Below are positions 13,156 to 27,155 of a DNA stretch of 64,000 bases, piece by piece. Numbering within the stretch: the first letter of the stretch is position 1; each line of letters starts with the position of its first letter. The notes beneath the pieces are model-generated. The model saw only the letters and a list, made by a program, of their open reading frames with translations, was not told the origin of the DNA and did no database searches. Source of the DNA: Siphonodentalium dalli. Taxonomy: Eukaryota > Mollusca > Scaphopoda > Gadilida > Siphonodentaliidae. Made by a program: the position numbers and the translations under genes. Where the stretch lies: NCBI GenBank assembly GCA_032622095.1, contig CP136063.1, positions 74,935,980 through 74,999,979 on the forward strand, written 5' to 3'.

Positions 13156-15597
13156 ATTGCATACAGAAAGGGTTAATGGATGCGCAGAGATGGCTGTCAA
13201 TTTGTCTGAGAACCAGATCTGCCATAAACATAGCTTCACAATAAAGCCGCTATAAAGCCCATAATACGTATATAATTATCAGAAGGAGTTTCTTAGACTA
13301 GAACACTGGCTGGAAGATAGTTAAATCACTGTTGGATTCGATCTATCTCCAATCAAGTGAGAATAGGGATCTGCATAAACCACTGGCTAGATCCAACATA
13401 AAGTTTGCTCTCAGCCGTTGCTACTGTGTTTGTGACTAGCTGGTATACGTGCGGACTTTCATTTGTTTTAAGCAGATGTTATAGAAGGATTCCGCATCGA
13501 ACTCGTCTAAGTTCCACTTAATTTCTTCCAGCCATCGTCATGTATAGTTGTGATGCTGACTGGACCTTCCACCGTACGTTTGAAATAGGACGCGTTTAAC
13601 TACGTCACCCGCAACCATGTGAAAGCGCCAGTGATATGTGTATGGTTTGAAGCGTTGCGCATAACCCGATCGCCGCGCATGCGCCAGCAGCAGGTCTAAG
13701 CTTCACATTAATGAATCCAATGTTGATTGGAAAGCTAGATTACTTAAAGGAAAACACTGTATAATCGTAGTGGGTAAATATGCAAATAATATATGTCTGT
13801 AAAACATCACCACAAAGAAGGACACGGAGAAATGGATAAAGTGGGGTCAGGGCACCATAAAAGTTAGGGATGGGGGCTGATACAAAACTATTCCGCCAAG
13901 TTCTTGGAAACATGTTGGTTACTTTTTAACTCGGGCGGCGGTTGAAGCCCTGCTTGTTAACTATAATGTTATAAACACAAATGGTGTTTTTTTTTTAAAG
14001 GGACCCACACTTGCAGTGGTAATTTACCGTAAAGGAGCAAAAATAATCAAGTCTAAAATACATCAGCGCTTAGAAGGACATGAAGAGATAGATAAACTTT
14101 GTTCTTCTCTAACAATTAAATTTCGCGGGTTGACACCATTGTTATGTAAACAAAATAGTTACCGTGATTTGTCTCAGCAAACATCGCTAATCGTAAGTTC
14201 AAATTTTTCAGTCTGAATATGATTTTCAGAATATTTTTTAAATGCCTTGACATGTTCCAATGTTTACCATCAAGATTTGTATTTAACCTTGGTATCTTAT
14301 TGGACCAATCGGACTTGTATCCGTAAATCCATTGTAGCTGTAATGATTACATAACAATTGTTTTGACAGGCGAAATCTCATTATTGGAGAGTAAGTAAAA
14401 ATGAAATAAGAACACAGTCAATCTATTTTGTCATGTACTTGTTGATGATAGTTTTACAGACTTATGTTATTTCGCATGAAATGCACTTCGAAAGCCTTGA
14501 ACCCTTTAACCAGTGTGAGCATTTGTTCATATTTGTCAGACAAAATAGCGCGTATGCAATTTGACACTCTCCTTCCAAATATAACACTTCCTGGTTGTCT
14601 AGACAAAAATCATTTTTCTACCAAAATGAATCTTCTTGAACGAACAAACCAATGCGTCTATACTATATAACAATGTCCGATTTCAGTGTTAGTGATTCAA
14701 CTCAAGTTCAATTTAATTCAGTTTAAAGAGAACTAATTGCTCTACTCACAACATGTCACCTATTTGTGACTCATGACTTTTTCAACTTTGAATCATAATA
14801 TATTATAAATATATACTGGAGGATTGCCCGTCAAATATGACGGATTTCAACGATTGTATCGTAATCGATACAGGCACTAAATTGTGTCCACCCGATACAA
14901 GCGGCGCAATTCCCATAGGCGACAGTGTTAACGTTTCGGCCAAATTCACTGAATTGAAGCCTGCAGGTCATACCAGTGATGCTTACCCAGCTAGATTGAC
15001 ACCAGTTGATCGCGAAAATGCAAGAAAAATCATAGGTCATGTGTTTACTTTTTAAAATAAATCCCCAAGTCTACGACAGGGCTATCTCACAGTCGCATTT
15101 GATCTGGAAAAACCCAGAACTACAGCAGCTATAGTTAAATAAATTTCCCGCTCACAAAAATCCATTCCCCCATTCATTCACCAGTTTAAATTATTTATAT
15201 ATGATGTACAAATCAAATAAACGCGATGTCATCCTTTAATAACGTGTCGCATGTTTCAGGTGAAGGTCATTCTTCAGTTACCTTCACCTTTAGTATTCCA
15301 CGGTGTACTCGCTCCCCGACTCTAGAACACATTTAGCTCCCTGGTTCCTATAATATCGCTTTTATGACCCTTTTAATTCGTGGTATATGTCAGGCCCTCT
15401 TTAACCGATCGGCCTGACATTTTGCGTGTTGTATTCTAAGACGTGCAATCGGACATGAGGGCCATATATATTTTTAACGCGTCAAAATCGTGACAGAGTT
15501 GCAGGCAGACACACACACACCCTCACACACACTCAATTGTGTTTTATATAGATAGATAGTTCAAAAAAGAGCCCAGCCTCGTCCCTGCATTTTGTTT
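13156..15597. other. Mostly non-coding; one small ORF of unknown status
   Basis: No repeat or gene is clear across most of this stretch. One ORF at 14837-15055 (plus, 72 aa, starting MTDFNDCIVID) has a less AT-biased, more codon-like composition than its surroundings. It sits about 30 nt downstream of a TATTATAAATATATA stretch and is followed within 10 nt by an AATAAA. I recognise no domain. It may be a small gene, an isolated exon, or chance. Confidence 0.3.
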
Positions 15598-16760
15598 GAC
15601 GATTTGTATCATTCTTCCCGTTCTAACTGTACAAGACGCTGTGTGTAGGCCTATCTCCACTCCGCTGTGCCATTTGATACCACGTGACGTGACGTCCATT
15701 GTCTATCAATCGTTTCCGGATTTTCAACAGTAGCGATGTTATCGGCTGATCCGGAATTCACATTACCACCCTCTGTTTATAGTTAAATGTTATCGTCTGA
15801 TCCGGAATTCACATTACCACCCTCTGTTTATAGTTAAATGTTATCGTCTGATCGGGAATTCACATTACCACCCTCTGTTTATAGTTAAATGTTATCGTCT
15901 GATCCGGAATTCACATTACAAATTAACCCTCTGTTTGTAGTTAAATGCCATTTTGGGACATCGACGAGCGTCCTCCGTTGTTGTTGATTCTAAATAAATA
16001 AATAAAGTTTTCTCTCAATCAGTAATTTAGGGAGTGTCTGGTTGGAAATGTCAGTGGAATGTGAATGGCGAGCGATGGATTAAAGATGGCTCGACTTTGT
16101 TGCCAACTAAGATGACAATCGCACAACAGTTCATCGACGATACCAAACGATTTAACTGACATAATATGGTTCTCAACTGTAAGGCGTGAACCAAAAGCCT
16201 AAATAAAACAAAATATTGTGCTCTCGTATACTCATGCATGCCAGAGGTGTGATTGTGTGTGAGGGGGGGGGGGCACGCAGCGATTAGCAGTGGGATAGGT
16301 TACGGGTGCTTGTAGAACAGGCAATTCATCGTTGAGACCCAATCATACCATGATGCAATATATATACCAAGGAAATGGCCATCTATAAGCCTTTGGCTTA
16401 CTGCCAAATTCTTTTCTCTAATGTTAAATTGTTAATGTCCGTATATTATGTATTATATGTGCTATTCTTGAGAATAAAATATTGTTTACACTAAACTAAG
16501 ATAGAGGATAAAATAACATGTATGCTTAGTATGCTTTAATGACAGATTTGTATCATTCTTCCGTTCTAACTGTACAAGACTCTGTGCGTAGGCTCCGCTG
16601 TGCCCTTTGATACCACGTGTCCCTTGTCTAGCAATCGTTTCCGGATTTTCAACAGTAGCGATGTTATCGTCTGATCGGGAATTCACATTACCACCCTCTG
16701 TTTATAGTTAAATGCCATTTTGGGACATCGACCAGCGTTCTCCGTTGTTGGTGATTCTAT
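15598..16760. repeat. 51-bp minisatellite and its single-copy relative
   Basis: A 51-bp unit containing TTATCGTCTGATCCGGAATT is repeated about four times at 15738-15948. The surrounding sequence, from GATTTGTATCATTCTTCC to TTGGGACATCGAC, recurs at 16540-16760 with only one copy of the unit. The locus is therefore an imperfect duplication that differs in repeat number. Between them, 16370-16495 resembles a non-LTR retrotransposon 3' tail (a CTATAAGCCTTTGGCTTACT hairpin, then an AATAAA-containing end). Confidence 0.7.
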
Positions 16761-17945
16761 TATTCCGATAAATTCAATCGTCAGTCTTTATTTGCATTCC
16801 GTACACAGGCGAAGTATTCGTGTGGGAAATTTACCAACTGTACGATCTCGTTTATATTATATTCTCCTGGTGTTCCAACCGTCAAATCAAGTGAAGTGTA
16901 TTGATCATGTTGGATCGGGTGCCTCGTGGGAAAAATGACTCTCAAACAGATATTTGCAATGTATTTCAGCGAAGTGATCTCATTATATGGTGTTCTCGAT
17001 CAGATAGGCTACGTGATTACTACCACATTATTTGCATCGTTTGCACCACACATACAAGTTCACGCACAGTGTTATTATGTTTTAATTTCCTGCAGTCATG
17101 AAGAGTTACAAATTACATATGTACAGACTATTTACATGGTTTGCATGTGGATACACATATAAAACAGAATTTTATAAATATGTACAACCAATTAATATAT
17201 CATGAGTGTATATATGTATTGGTAAATAGCACACGTATATTGGTTAGGAATAAGATAATTAAATGAAAGAGATATCACATCATATTGAAACACGATGTAT
17301 AAACGCGACAACACTGAATTGTGTACTATAGCATATAATCGCTATGCAAAAAAAAAGTTGCATTGTATATTCTGAACAATTTATCAATTCTGTCAGACGA
17401 TCACGGAAATGGAGAGAAACATTCGGAAGAATACGATACATAATGAGACACTAACCACGCTTAGATATAAGCAATGTTGGTCGAGCAAAACAATCTAGCT
17501 TCGGCAAGTTTTTACATTATTTATGTCCAAATCTGTAATTCAGTTGATATGCATGGGCGTGATGAGTGTGGTGTGTTAAAGTTACAGTTACATGTAAATA
17601 CCGTCAAATCAAGAGAAGTGTATTGATCAAAATCGATCGGGTGCCTCGTGCATCACACATACAAAATATAAACGCACAGTGTAGATGTCAAGTGTCGGCG
17701 AAATTTCCAACTTTGGGGAAGTTTCACGTGCACCCTTGATTCAACATTATATATAGTTGTCGATTATTTAGTACGGCGTGCATGAGTGCTGTTTACGAGA
17801 CCGACCCACGGCGAGTTCGTAGAAAAAATATTTGTTTAACTAAACCTTACATATACACCTATGGGTGTACAGCCGTCACCGTCGAATTTCTGACTGACTG
17901 CCCCGATTATGGTCGGGTAGACTGTATTGTCGCGTATATAGTCTA
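16761..17945. other. Non-coding stretch
   Basis: A phrase containing GTCAAATCAAG(T/A)GAAGTGTATTGATCA and GGGTGCCTCGTG appears at about 16881-16930 and again at 17607-17650, so short dispersed duplications are present. No gene is supported. Confidence 0.45.
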
Positions 17946-20900
17946 GGCTGTGCTGGGGGGTGATCGTCGCACATCGGGGGAATTTATGCGACCATCATTT
18001 TCTTATGGGAAAATTACTCTAGTTTTCGAATTCAGAGGGCGCCGAGCCGAGATAGGTGACAAAATATAACTTTTCACTATGTTTCATAGGGTACCCTACC
18101 TAAAAAATGACATATTTTCAAAGGTTAACAGGCATTAGCCAACTGGTTAACAGGGCAGCAACATCGGAAAGATTGTAAACATATTTGCCAAATAAGGAAC
18201 GAATATAGACACTTAATCAGATTCAACATCGTTTTCCTGCTTTCGTTCTGATTTCGTGACGTCATGGTAAAATATGTAGCGTGACGCGTCAAAAATTCAT
18301 GGCGATTCAGACAAAGTGTTGTGCGTCAACTCTGTGCAAAGATAGCATATCTGTCGAATTCTTCCAAGTTATATATTTTTGGAAATGGAAAGGTACCCCC
18401 TATATAATGATGTTCATACTTACATTATATCTTTCCAAGTATTGACATAATAGACAAAAACTTAACCCTCCCCCCAATTTCACAAATAACCACATATATG
18501 TGCCCATGCAGTTTGTGTCCACCAAATAAATTGACAATGCACAGTTTACCCATTCATGTTATGTAGAATTGTACGGCGACACTGATAATGTAAAACATCG
18601 TTCAAATCCTAGATTAGGAAGGTAATAAAATCCAAGATGGCGTCCAAGATGGCCGCCAATTTTTATATTGACACTCTATTCACCAGATGTATGGTAACCG
18701 GACTAGATCATCGCGAGTGCTTTTTGTAATATGGCATTGTCTTGGATGGAGTCTGTATCTTAATACGTATAAGGCAATTGGCGACGTAAAACCGATGATG
18801 AAGACCAAAATGGCCGCCAAAATAAACAGAACTGTTCCGATAAAACGACCAACTTCTGAGTTGCAATAAAATCACATGGTATGACTGTTGTAGCTTTTTT
18901 GTTCGTACATATATGTCATTTTGTCCAACATGATCCGTATCTGAAGGAACTAGGGACATTAAGATAGTAACTGTTCATTAATTTCTCGAAATAACGACAT
19001 CATTTAATGTCAAATTGCCTAAATAGGACCGAATTTCAAACTGACATCCAATCATTTGATGGTATATATGTCAATGTTCTGCTACACGATGCTACAACTG
19101 CAAACATCCATAGTACAGCAATAATGGAAGCCACAATGCCGATTAAAACATGCCTATGCAGTGTATGCACTAATAGTTATATATTCAATTATCAATAAAT
19201 AACGGAGTTTTTCCATGCTAGTAGCACATTAGACCCGCAATCGTAAACCGGCTGGAGATAACGGACCTACAATAATTGCGGATATTTTGTTTATACGAAA
19301 ATGTTGGCCAACTGTGTTCACATTACCCCGCTAATGTCGTCAACTGCTTACCATGGTGGTTGGTTTCTACGTTCAAAGAAGCGATGTTCCAATGTAATAA
19401 CGGACAATAATCACCAGCAATTTAGACCGAACTAAAACTGTTTTCTCTACATTTCCTCGGGATGCCTCACCGCACGGAAATGGGTGTTTACATAAGCAGT
19501 TCTAATTCGTATTTGTTTAGTACTTCTCAACTCTGAAGATTTAGATAACAATAAACGGTTACATGTTCATTGCAAATACTCATTTTATGAACTATTCGCA
19601 GTTGCAACCGATAGTTTAAATCAATTTCCCACCAACGTACTATAGTCATGGGTGGTTGACGAGTTAATTCACAGGTTTATGCCCTCACTTCCATATCATT
19701 TTATTTCACACCTGCAGTTCAGGTTTCACGTCGCTGTCGCAATATATTAATACATCTATTGAGCGTTTTGTTATGATGATCATCCATTTCGTCAAGAGAC
19801 GAAGAAATAATAAGTTTCTGCCATATTTTATATTGGATAAGGCCTATCCGCTCGTAGACAATTTCGTTAGACATTTAACCACCGATAACATGACTTCATC
19901 ATGCTGGTACTTATCAGCTATGAGTAACATACATCTATCGGATCTACACAGCCGGTGACACGATTAAGTTGATGTTCTGTTCTTATGTGAACCTAATTTA
20001 ATCATTAGCTGTCAACTCGGGGAACACTATAAAAAAGTTGGTTGGCACATGTGCGCGGGCATTTCTGCCAAGTACGATAAGCCGAGAAGTTGCAATAGTT
20101 AATTCACTGTGACAGTATTGTTGGATTAAATTGACCTGACCAATCATATGATGCAATCCAATTACTCTTCAGCTGGATACGTGATTGTTCCCAACAAGTA
20201 ATTGTTTATCATAAGTAATTCATAAATGGCACTGAATGGCATGGGTATATATAATAGAAAAATGGACGAATTTTATTAATATTGGGACTAAATTCAAATT
20301 ATAAGAAATATTTCTTTTTTTCGATTTAATAAGGTGGCGAGTTAGAATCGACAATTTTGAAGACAACTTAACTTCAATCGCATAACCTTAGTCGAGACTA
20401 GATCCATTTATTAAATGTAACACTTAACTGGTTTTCAAAGGGCAAATATGTTTGCATTATTTGTGTGCAATTTTACACGTACAATACCATAACTCAAAGC
20501 ATGAAGTATCTCGATCTAAATTCCTACCAGGTGTACACATAAGAAAGTAGAGAGATTACTAATTTAATATGCTGGAAGCAAAGGGTGTTGCTACTTTCGA
20601 AGTTTCATATGTGTGGGATACTATGTGTAAGTTTACTATATGCCTTGCCCCATGTCGCAGAAGAGTCCATATTATTAGCAAATATGTCCAACAGCCATCA
20701 CATGTCCGACTGCGATTGTCTATATATGTCATACATACAATCCAACATTTAAACAAGAACGTGTGTCATTGTCGAATATAGGACCGTCGCCACATGCAAC
20801 GATGGAACCTGGTTTGATTGTATGGTGCTCACAAGTTAAACTTACTCAAAATATACCGACCCATTACGGCTTCAAATTCCTCAATATTAAGCTAAAATAA

Positions 20901-23895
20901 GGATTCTGGGACGTTTACTTAGATGAATGCACGCAATAACTACCACACCTATGTACATTATCTGATATTTGTGATAATCGCATGCTTGCATATATGCTTT
21001 CGGTCGGATACATATAATTGGTTCACGCATATCGTAAAATGTATCCTGGGGACAATTACCACAATCATGAATATTTGACATATATCAGATACGTAGGTTG
21101 TTCCATTGCAGAAAATTGGCGATCGTGCAAAGGAGCTGCTAATTATTGTTTGTGTTAAAAGTACTCCACGGCTACTATATTTCTTGAGAATGTCCTACCT
21201 GTAGCGGTTATACTCTATTTTGATTAAAAACTAATTCCGCGGCTATGGCTGATAACATGTGACCAACGAGTTGCCATCCCGTTGCTTGAAATGGATCAGC
21301 ATCAGTGAAAGGGACACATTTAGTATGACAAGCATCATCCTAATGCTGAGCAACTGAGTATATGACATTTTGAGCACGTCTTCTAACTGTGTGGCTTTCT
21401 AATCCTTGTACTTTTCATCTTTGGTTAATTGCCGAGATTGCTCCATACTGATATATAAATTGGATGATATAGTTTTATCCCATTCGAGTACTGTACGTGA
21501 TTATCATAGTTGGGTACGTGTGACGGAGAGTCGTGTGATACCTACAGTGTGAGACCAACTTTCATGGATCCAAATTTCATGGGACTTAGCACAATCAATA
21601 CCACGGCCTCACACTTACCGTTATCATTTAAAGCATTAGTATTTACAAATGAGGGGTCAGTTTTGATAATATTCTACCTGTTCCAACCAAACCTGAAAGT
21701 TGGTTCTGTGCAACATTCTTGGGGTAAGTTCCAAGTAACTTGATATTATTTAAAATGACCAATGCCTTGTATGAAGTTAAATACTGAATACATATAATGT
21801 GTTTAAATATATTGTGATAGCAACGCGAATTCTGGACATCCGGGAAGATATAAAATAATATGGAAGCGAATGCATATATATAACTCTCCGAAGGCATCAG
21901 CCACTACTCAGACATACAAGATCTATAGTACATTAGCAGGACAATAATTATACTATTGGTCGTCAATGTGTATTCAATAAAATAATTAATACACCTGCAA
22001 CCACACATATCAAGCGGCATATAATTAAGTACAGATAAGCAAATACTCAAATGAACTGCTTAAGTAAATAAGCATAAATCCACGTCTGATGGGACCATAG
22101 CGAGAATATAACGACACAGATACGTATTTTGTCAGATTTGTTTGAGATTTGTTTCGGTTATTTCCATAGAACATCACTCAAATGAACGTGAAAATAAATT
22201 ACCCCAGTACGCATTGACAACATTGATGAGATATATAACATAAATTGTCCATTCTTTGCATACCCGCATTTATCAGGATTCTAAATTGGTTGTTATTGCT
22301 TGACGGTTTGTGTAAGCGGGTCTAATGAGTCATTACCGTGGACACCTACATTGGTTATTGAGTCAGCAGTTTCATCACCAAGCAGAACGTTGACTTGTAT
22401 ACCACAAAATGGATGTCAGGTTGAAACACTATCCCATTGTGGCAATTTGGCATTGCATGTCGATTTTGAGAAATAAAATGAGCATTTAATTTCTCAATGC
22501 CAACAGTTTTATTGGATTCTGATCACATTATCAACAGACATATATGCACGAACGAATAAGCTACAAAACTCATAACATGCAGATGACATAACATTGCAAC
22601 TCGGAAGCAGGTAATTTTATCGGATTTTGTTTTAGTTTTATGGCGGCCATTTTGGTCTCCATCATTGGTTTTACGTAACTAGTTGACTTATACATATTAC
22701 AATACAGCATCTATGAAATAAAGATCAGTTACAACCGGTGTGCACACTCAGTGTGCACAGTGCACACTCAGTGTGCACAGAGTGCCGATATTAAACTTGG
22801 CAGCCATCTTGGACGCCATCTTGGATTTTATTACCTTCATAATCTAGGATTTGAACGGAATCTTAGATTCTCCATGTCCTCGGATGGTTCTGCCCTATAT
22901 GACACTACAAAATGTGCATTGTCGATATTTAATTGGAAACAATCTGCATGGGTGCATTTAAGTGGATATTTGTGAAATTGGGGTGAGGGTTAAGCTTTTC
23001 TCGATTAGTTTACCATTTGGAGATATATAATAAAGATAGGAACATCATTTTGTAGGCAATACCCTTCCATTTGCAAAATTATTTAACTTGGAAAAATTCG
23101 ACAGATATGCTATATTTGCATGAGTTGATGATCTAGTCCGGTTACCATACATCTGGTGTATAGAGTGTCAATATAAAAATTGGCGGCCATCTTGGACGCC
23201 ATCTTGGATTTTATATTACCTTCCTAATCTAGGATTTGAACGATGTTTTACATTATAAGTGTCGCCGTACGATTCTACACAATATGAAAAGGTAAACTGT
23301 GCATTGTCAATTTATTTGAAGTACACAAACTGCATGGACACATATATGTGGTTATTTGTGAAATTGGGGGGAGGGTTAAGTTTTTGTCTATAATGTCAAT
23401 ACTTGGAAAGATATAATGTAAGTATGAACATCATTATATAGGGGGTACCCTTCCATTTCCAAAAATATATAACTTGGAAGAATTCGACAGATATGCTATC
23501 TTTGCACAGAGTTGACGCACAACACTTTGTCTGAATCGCCATGAAGTTTTGACGCGTCACGCTACATATTTTACCATGACGTCACGAAATCAGAACGAAA
23601 GCAGGAAAACGATGTTGAATCTGATTAAGTGTCTATATTCGTTCCATATTTTGCAAATATGTTTACAATCTTTCCGATGTTGCTGCCCTGTTAACCAGTT
23701 GGCTAATGCCTGTTAACCTTTGAAAATATGTCATTTTTTAGGTAGGGTACCCTATGAAACATAGTGAAAAGTTATATTTTGTCACCTATCTCGGCTCGGC
23801 GCCCTCTGAATTCGAAAACTAGAGTAATTTTCCCATAAGAAAATGATGGTCGCATAAATTCCCCCGATGTGCGACGATCACCCCCCAGCACAGCC
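17946..23895. mobile_element. Large TA-flanked inverted-repeat element, ~6 kb
   Basis: The ends GGCTGTGCTGG and CCAGCACAGCC are exact inverses and are flanked by TA at 17944-17945 and 23896-23897. Inverted similarity continues inward for at least ~1.3 kb: the first ~750 bp is nearly identical, and further in it becomes patchy but traceable (18790-18830 with 22630-22680; 19030-19100 with 22370-22430; 19225 with 22325). The right arm has an internal duplication of the GGCCATCTTGGACGCCATCT region (about 22800-23100 and 23185-23240) and a short tandem palindrome TGCACACTCAGTGTGCACAG at 22740-22780. No transposase ORF exists. A foldback or non-autonomous Tc1/mariner-like element fits; an inverted duplication is the alternative. 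Confidence 0.65.
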
Positions 23896-24365
23896 TAATA
23901 TTTCTACTTCCAAAAGTGATAGAACACCTCCTTACCATGTACAAAAAATGCAGTGGAATGTCGATATAAACCTTTTGTATACTTTGAAGTGAAAGAACCA
24001 TCGGCGAACCATCGGCATGACATCAAATCGCCATTAATCGCGACCCGCTTTCTAATTGGTTGATATGTATTATACAAAAACACGGTTAAAAAAACATTAT
24101 GCATATTAAATATATGAGAAAGAGATTCACATGTGTACATGGATTATTTACACCACCGGTGTAAGATGTTTTGGAAATTTTAATAACCCGTGGACCAATG
24201 GGCGAATGCATTATGGGTATATATGTATTCTCGTACTTGAGTAAACCGTACCGATAGAGTCACGATAGTCCGACACAGATTAGCACATGTGCTGGATATT
24301 GATATTATAAACAACACCATTTGGAAAGCATGCGATCGTGTGATAATCAAAGATGGAAAGCTGAA

Positions 24366-25918
24366 GGGGACATGCTAGTTGCTAATTGCTGGTTGCTAGT
24401 TATACTATAATCAAAATCAATGGGACATGTCACAGGTATAGCTGACTTAGGTTTTTCTGCACGGGCTCCAATTTGAGGTTCAATATTTTAAGGGCCAATC
24501 TTAGAAAATATTTATGGGCCCATACCTTTGAATTCTTGGCATATAATATGAATGTTGCGGTATATATGGACCCTCCTGCATTGGGACATGACACAGGTAC
24601 AGTTGACTTAAGTTTTGTTCTGTGCGGCTCCAATTTGGTGTTCAATTTTTTAAGGGCCAATTTTAGAAATTTATGGGCCCATACCTTTGAACTCTGGGCA
24701 TATAATTTTAATGTTGGGGGGCATGTCTCTATTCCGAAGGTTCGCTATTCCGAAGGTCCACTATTCCGAAGGTTCTCTATTCTCAATGTTTGCTATTCCG
24801 AAAGTTCACTATTCCGAAGGTTCGCTATTCCGAAGGTTCTCTATTCCGAAGGTTTTTGTTATTTTAAGGTTAATTCTATATTCTAAAGTATTGAGAGGGT
24901 TCATTATCACGAAGATTCTTTTTATGAAGGAAATAACTTAAAACATTAAACAATAAATGTGATTTTGTTTTGTTTTCGCGGGTTTTCTTGAGATTTAATG
25001 TCATTACGTGACACAGGTACAGTTGACTTAAGTTGTGTTCTGCGCGGGCTCCAATTTGGGGTTCAATATTTTAAGGGCCAGTTTTAGAAATTTATGGGCC
25101 CATACCTTTGAACTCTGGGCATATAATATGAATGTTGGGGGCATGTCTCTATTCCGAAGGTTCGCTGTTCTGAAGGTCCACTATTCCGAAGGTTCTCTAT
25201 TCTCAATATTTGCTATTCCGAAGGTTCACTATTCAGAATGTTCGCTATTCCGAAGGTTCTCTATTCCGAAGGTTTTTGTTATTTTAAGGTTAATTCTATA
25301 TTCTAAGGTATTGAGAGGGTTCATTATCACGAAGATTCTTTTTATGAAGGAAATAACTTAAAAGATTAAACACAAAATGTGATTTTGTTTTGTTTTCGCG
25401 GGTTTTCTTGAGATTTAATGTCGTTACGTATGACGTTATTTCTCAAAACATATTCACGCCACGCAGCCCACACAATTGATATGTTTCCATGTAATTTAAT
25501 GTCATTGCGTGTGACGTAATATCTCAATAATCTCAGATGCAGGAATACGCCAGCTAAAGGCGGATTATAACAGTGGGGCTATAACGCTTAATGAATACTG
25601 GAGGCTATAACAAACTGAGTAGCAGAATATCGCTGAATAGACAAGTATGAGATGAACCTAACTGCAATTGTGACTTTGTATTGACTTTAAAGGCCCACTT
25701 AATTTTCGAGTTATCGATTTTTGTTATAGTATATACGGTTTTATAACAATTTATGCCATAAAATATGAATAACATACTATAATTCATCACCATTTGAAAC
25801 GCAGAACAATTCTATCTCCCAGTTTGAAACACAATGAAATACCTTGAAAAAACCGCGTCAATTCGTGCGTCGTATAACTAGCAACTAGCAATTAGCAACT
25901 AGAACTAGCATATGTCCC
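24366..25918. mobile_element. TIR element with internal tandem duplication
   Basis: Inverted ends GGGACATGCTAGTTGCTAAT and a close complement ending ...CTAGCATATGTCCC bound a ~1.55 kb element. Inside, a ~400-bp unit is tandemly duplicated (about 24588-24975 and 25005-25420), with a partial third copy at 24420-24588. Each unit has an array of a ~15-bp phrase, CTATTCCGAAGGTTC, at 24728-24855 and 25146-25275. ORFs through these arrays are repetitive and look spurious. No transposase. Confidence 0.6.
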
Positions 25919-25919
25919 A

Positions 25920-26495
25920 TTCGGCTTTCCAGAGATTCCGACGAAATTTGATACATAGGCGTACTTGTGTCCGGGAAGTGTTTTGGACGGATCAAATCGT
26001 GACCTCGACCTGACCTTGACCTTCAAAATTGTCAATTCAAGGTCAAATCGGGAAAAACGGACGGATTTCGACGAAATTTGATCCAGGGATACTTTTGTCC
26101 GGGGGGGGGGGGTGTTTTGAACGGGTCAAATCGTGGCCCCGGTGTGACCTTGACCTTCAATATGGTCAATCAAAGGTCAAATCGGGTAAAACGGATGGAT
26201 TTCGACGAAATTTTATACCTATGAGTACTTTTGTCAGGGAAGAGTTTTGGACGGGTCAAATCGTGACCCCGACCTGACCTTGACCTTCAAAATGGTCAAT
26301 TAAATGTCAAGTCGGGTAAAACGGACGGATTTCGACGAAATTTGATACCTAGGAGTACTTTTCTCCGGGGAGTGGTTTGGACGGGTCAAATCATGACCCC
26401 GATCTGATCTTGACTTTCAAAATAGTCAATTCAAGGTCAAATCGCGCCTTTCTCAGGAAATCAGATGCCCGGACGATGTCGGGCCCACCAGCTAG
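25920..26495 (+). mobile_element. ~125-bp tandem repeats ending in a Helitron 3' terminus
   Basis: Four imperfect ~125-bp units contain GATTTCGACGAAATTTGATA and TGACCTTGACCTTCAAAATG. The block ends with a GC-rich hairpin GCCCGGACGATGTCGGGC, a 7-nt spacer, CTAG at 26492-26495, then T. A hairpin followed by CTRR at an A/T junction is the Helitron 3' signature. The 5' end is not identified. The same TGACCTTGACC segment occurs inside the Helitron unit near 46185. Confidence 0.6.
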
Positions 26496-27155
26496 TGTAA
26501 TAAACAAGACAGTTTGAATAATGTAATGTATAACACGAGAAACGGGAAAACATGATATGGAAGTATCCAAATTTCCCAGATGGAATTTGAAAGCTAGTTT
26601 ATATTATAATTATATTATAATTTATATTTATGGCTAATAATATGATCTTGGTGGCGTTACCATTTCTGACTATGGTTTTCTTGTTGATACCTGTGTATCT
26701 GGTTTGAACCCTGATGCGGAGCGGACGGGCTCAAATGCAACATGTAGTTATCAACTGCAATATAGCCTTGGTTAAATTGTAATATGCCGTGTAAAATTAA
26801 AGGAAAACTTTTAATTGTTCCGGGACCATTTCACGCGAGCACTCACAATACACATTTGACGCTTTGGTCCCCGTTTATAACGATTTGGACCATGCATGGT
26901 CGGGATCAAATAATATAGTCCCCGACCAATTGCATTTACATAATGATTTTTTAGGTCCCCTACTATCTATTTGGTCCCCGGATACAGTATGGTCGGGGAA
27001 CAAATTGCATCATGTGATTGGGATACAGGTATTTGAAGGCAATTGGCATGAGCACAATTACACGTGAAGCTAAATACATTTTACTTCTCATATCTTAGCT
27101 TCCGTTCATATTGCGACACTATGTGGTTATCTACGGCGAAATGCCTGCAAAACAT
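26496..27155. other. Non-coding stretch with dispersed similarities
   Basis: A segment at 26629-26712 (ATGATCTTGGTGGCGTTACC and beyond) resembles 41325-41400. At 26860-27010 several short TTGGTCCCCG and CCCCGACC phrases recur in both orientations. No gene. Confidence 0.4.

Noticed and set aside
24473-25361. ORFs of 84-137 aa with repeated IPKVHYSEG-type phrases
   Set aside because: They reflect the 15-bp CTATTCCGAAGGTTC array, whose unit length is a multiple of three, not a conserved protein.
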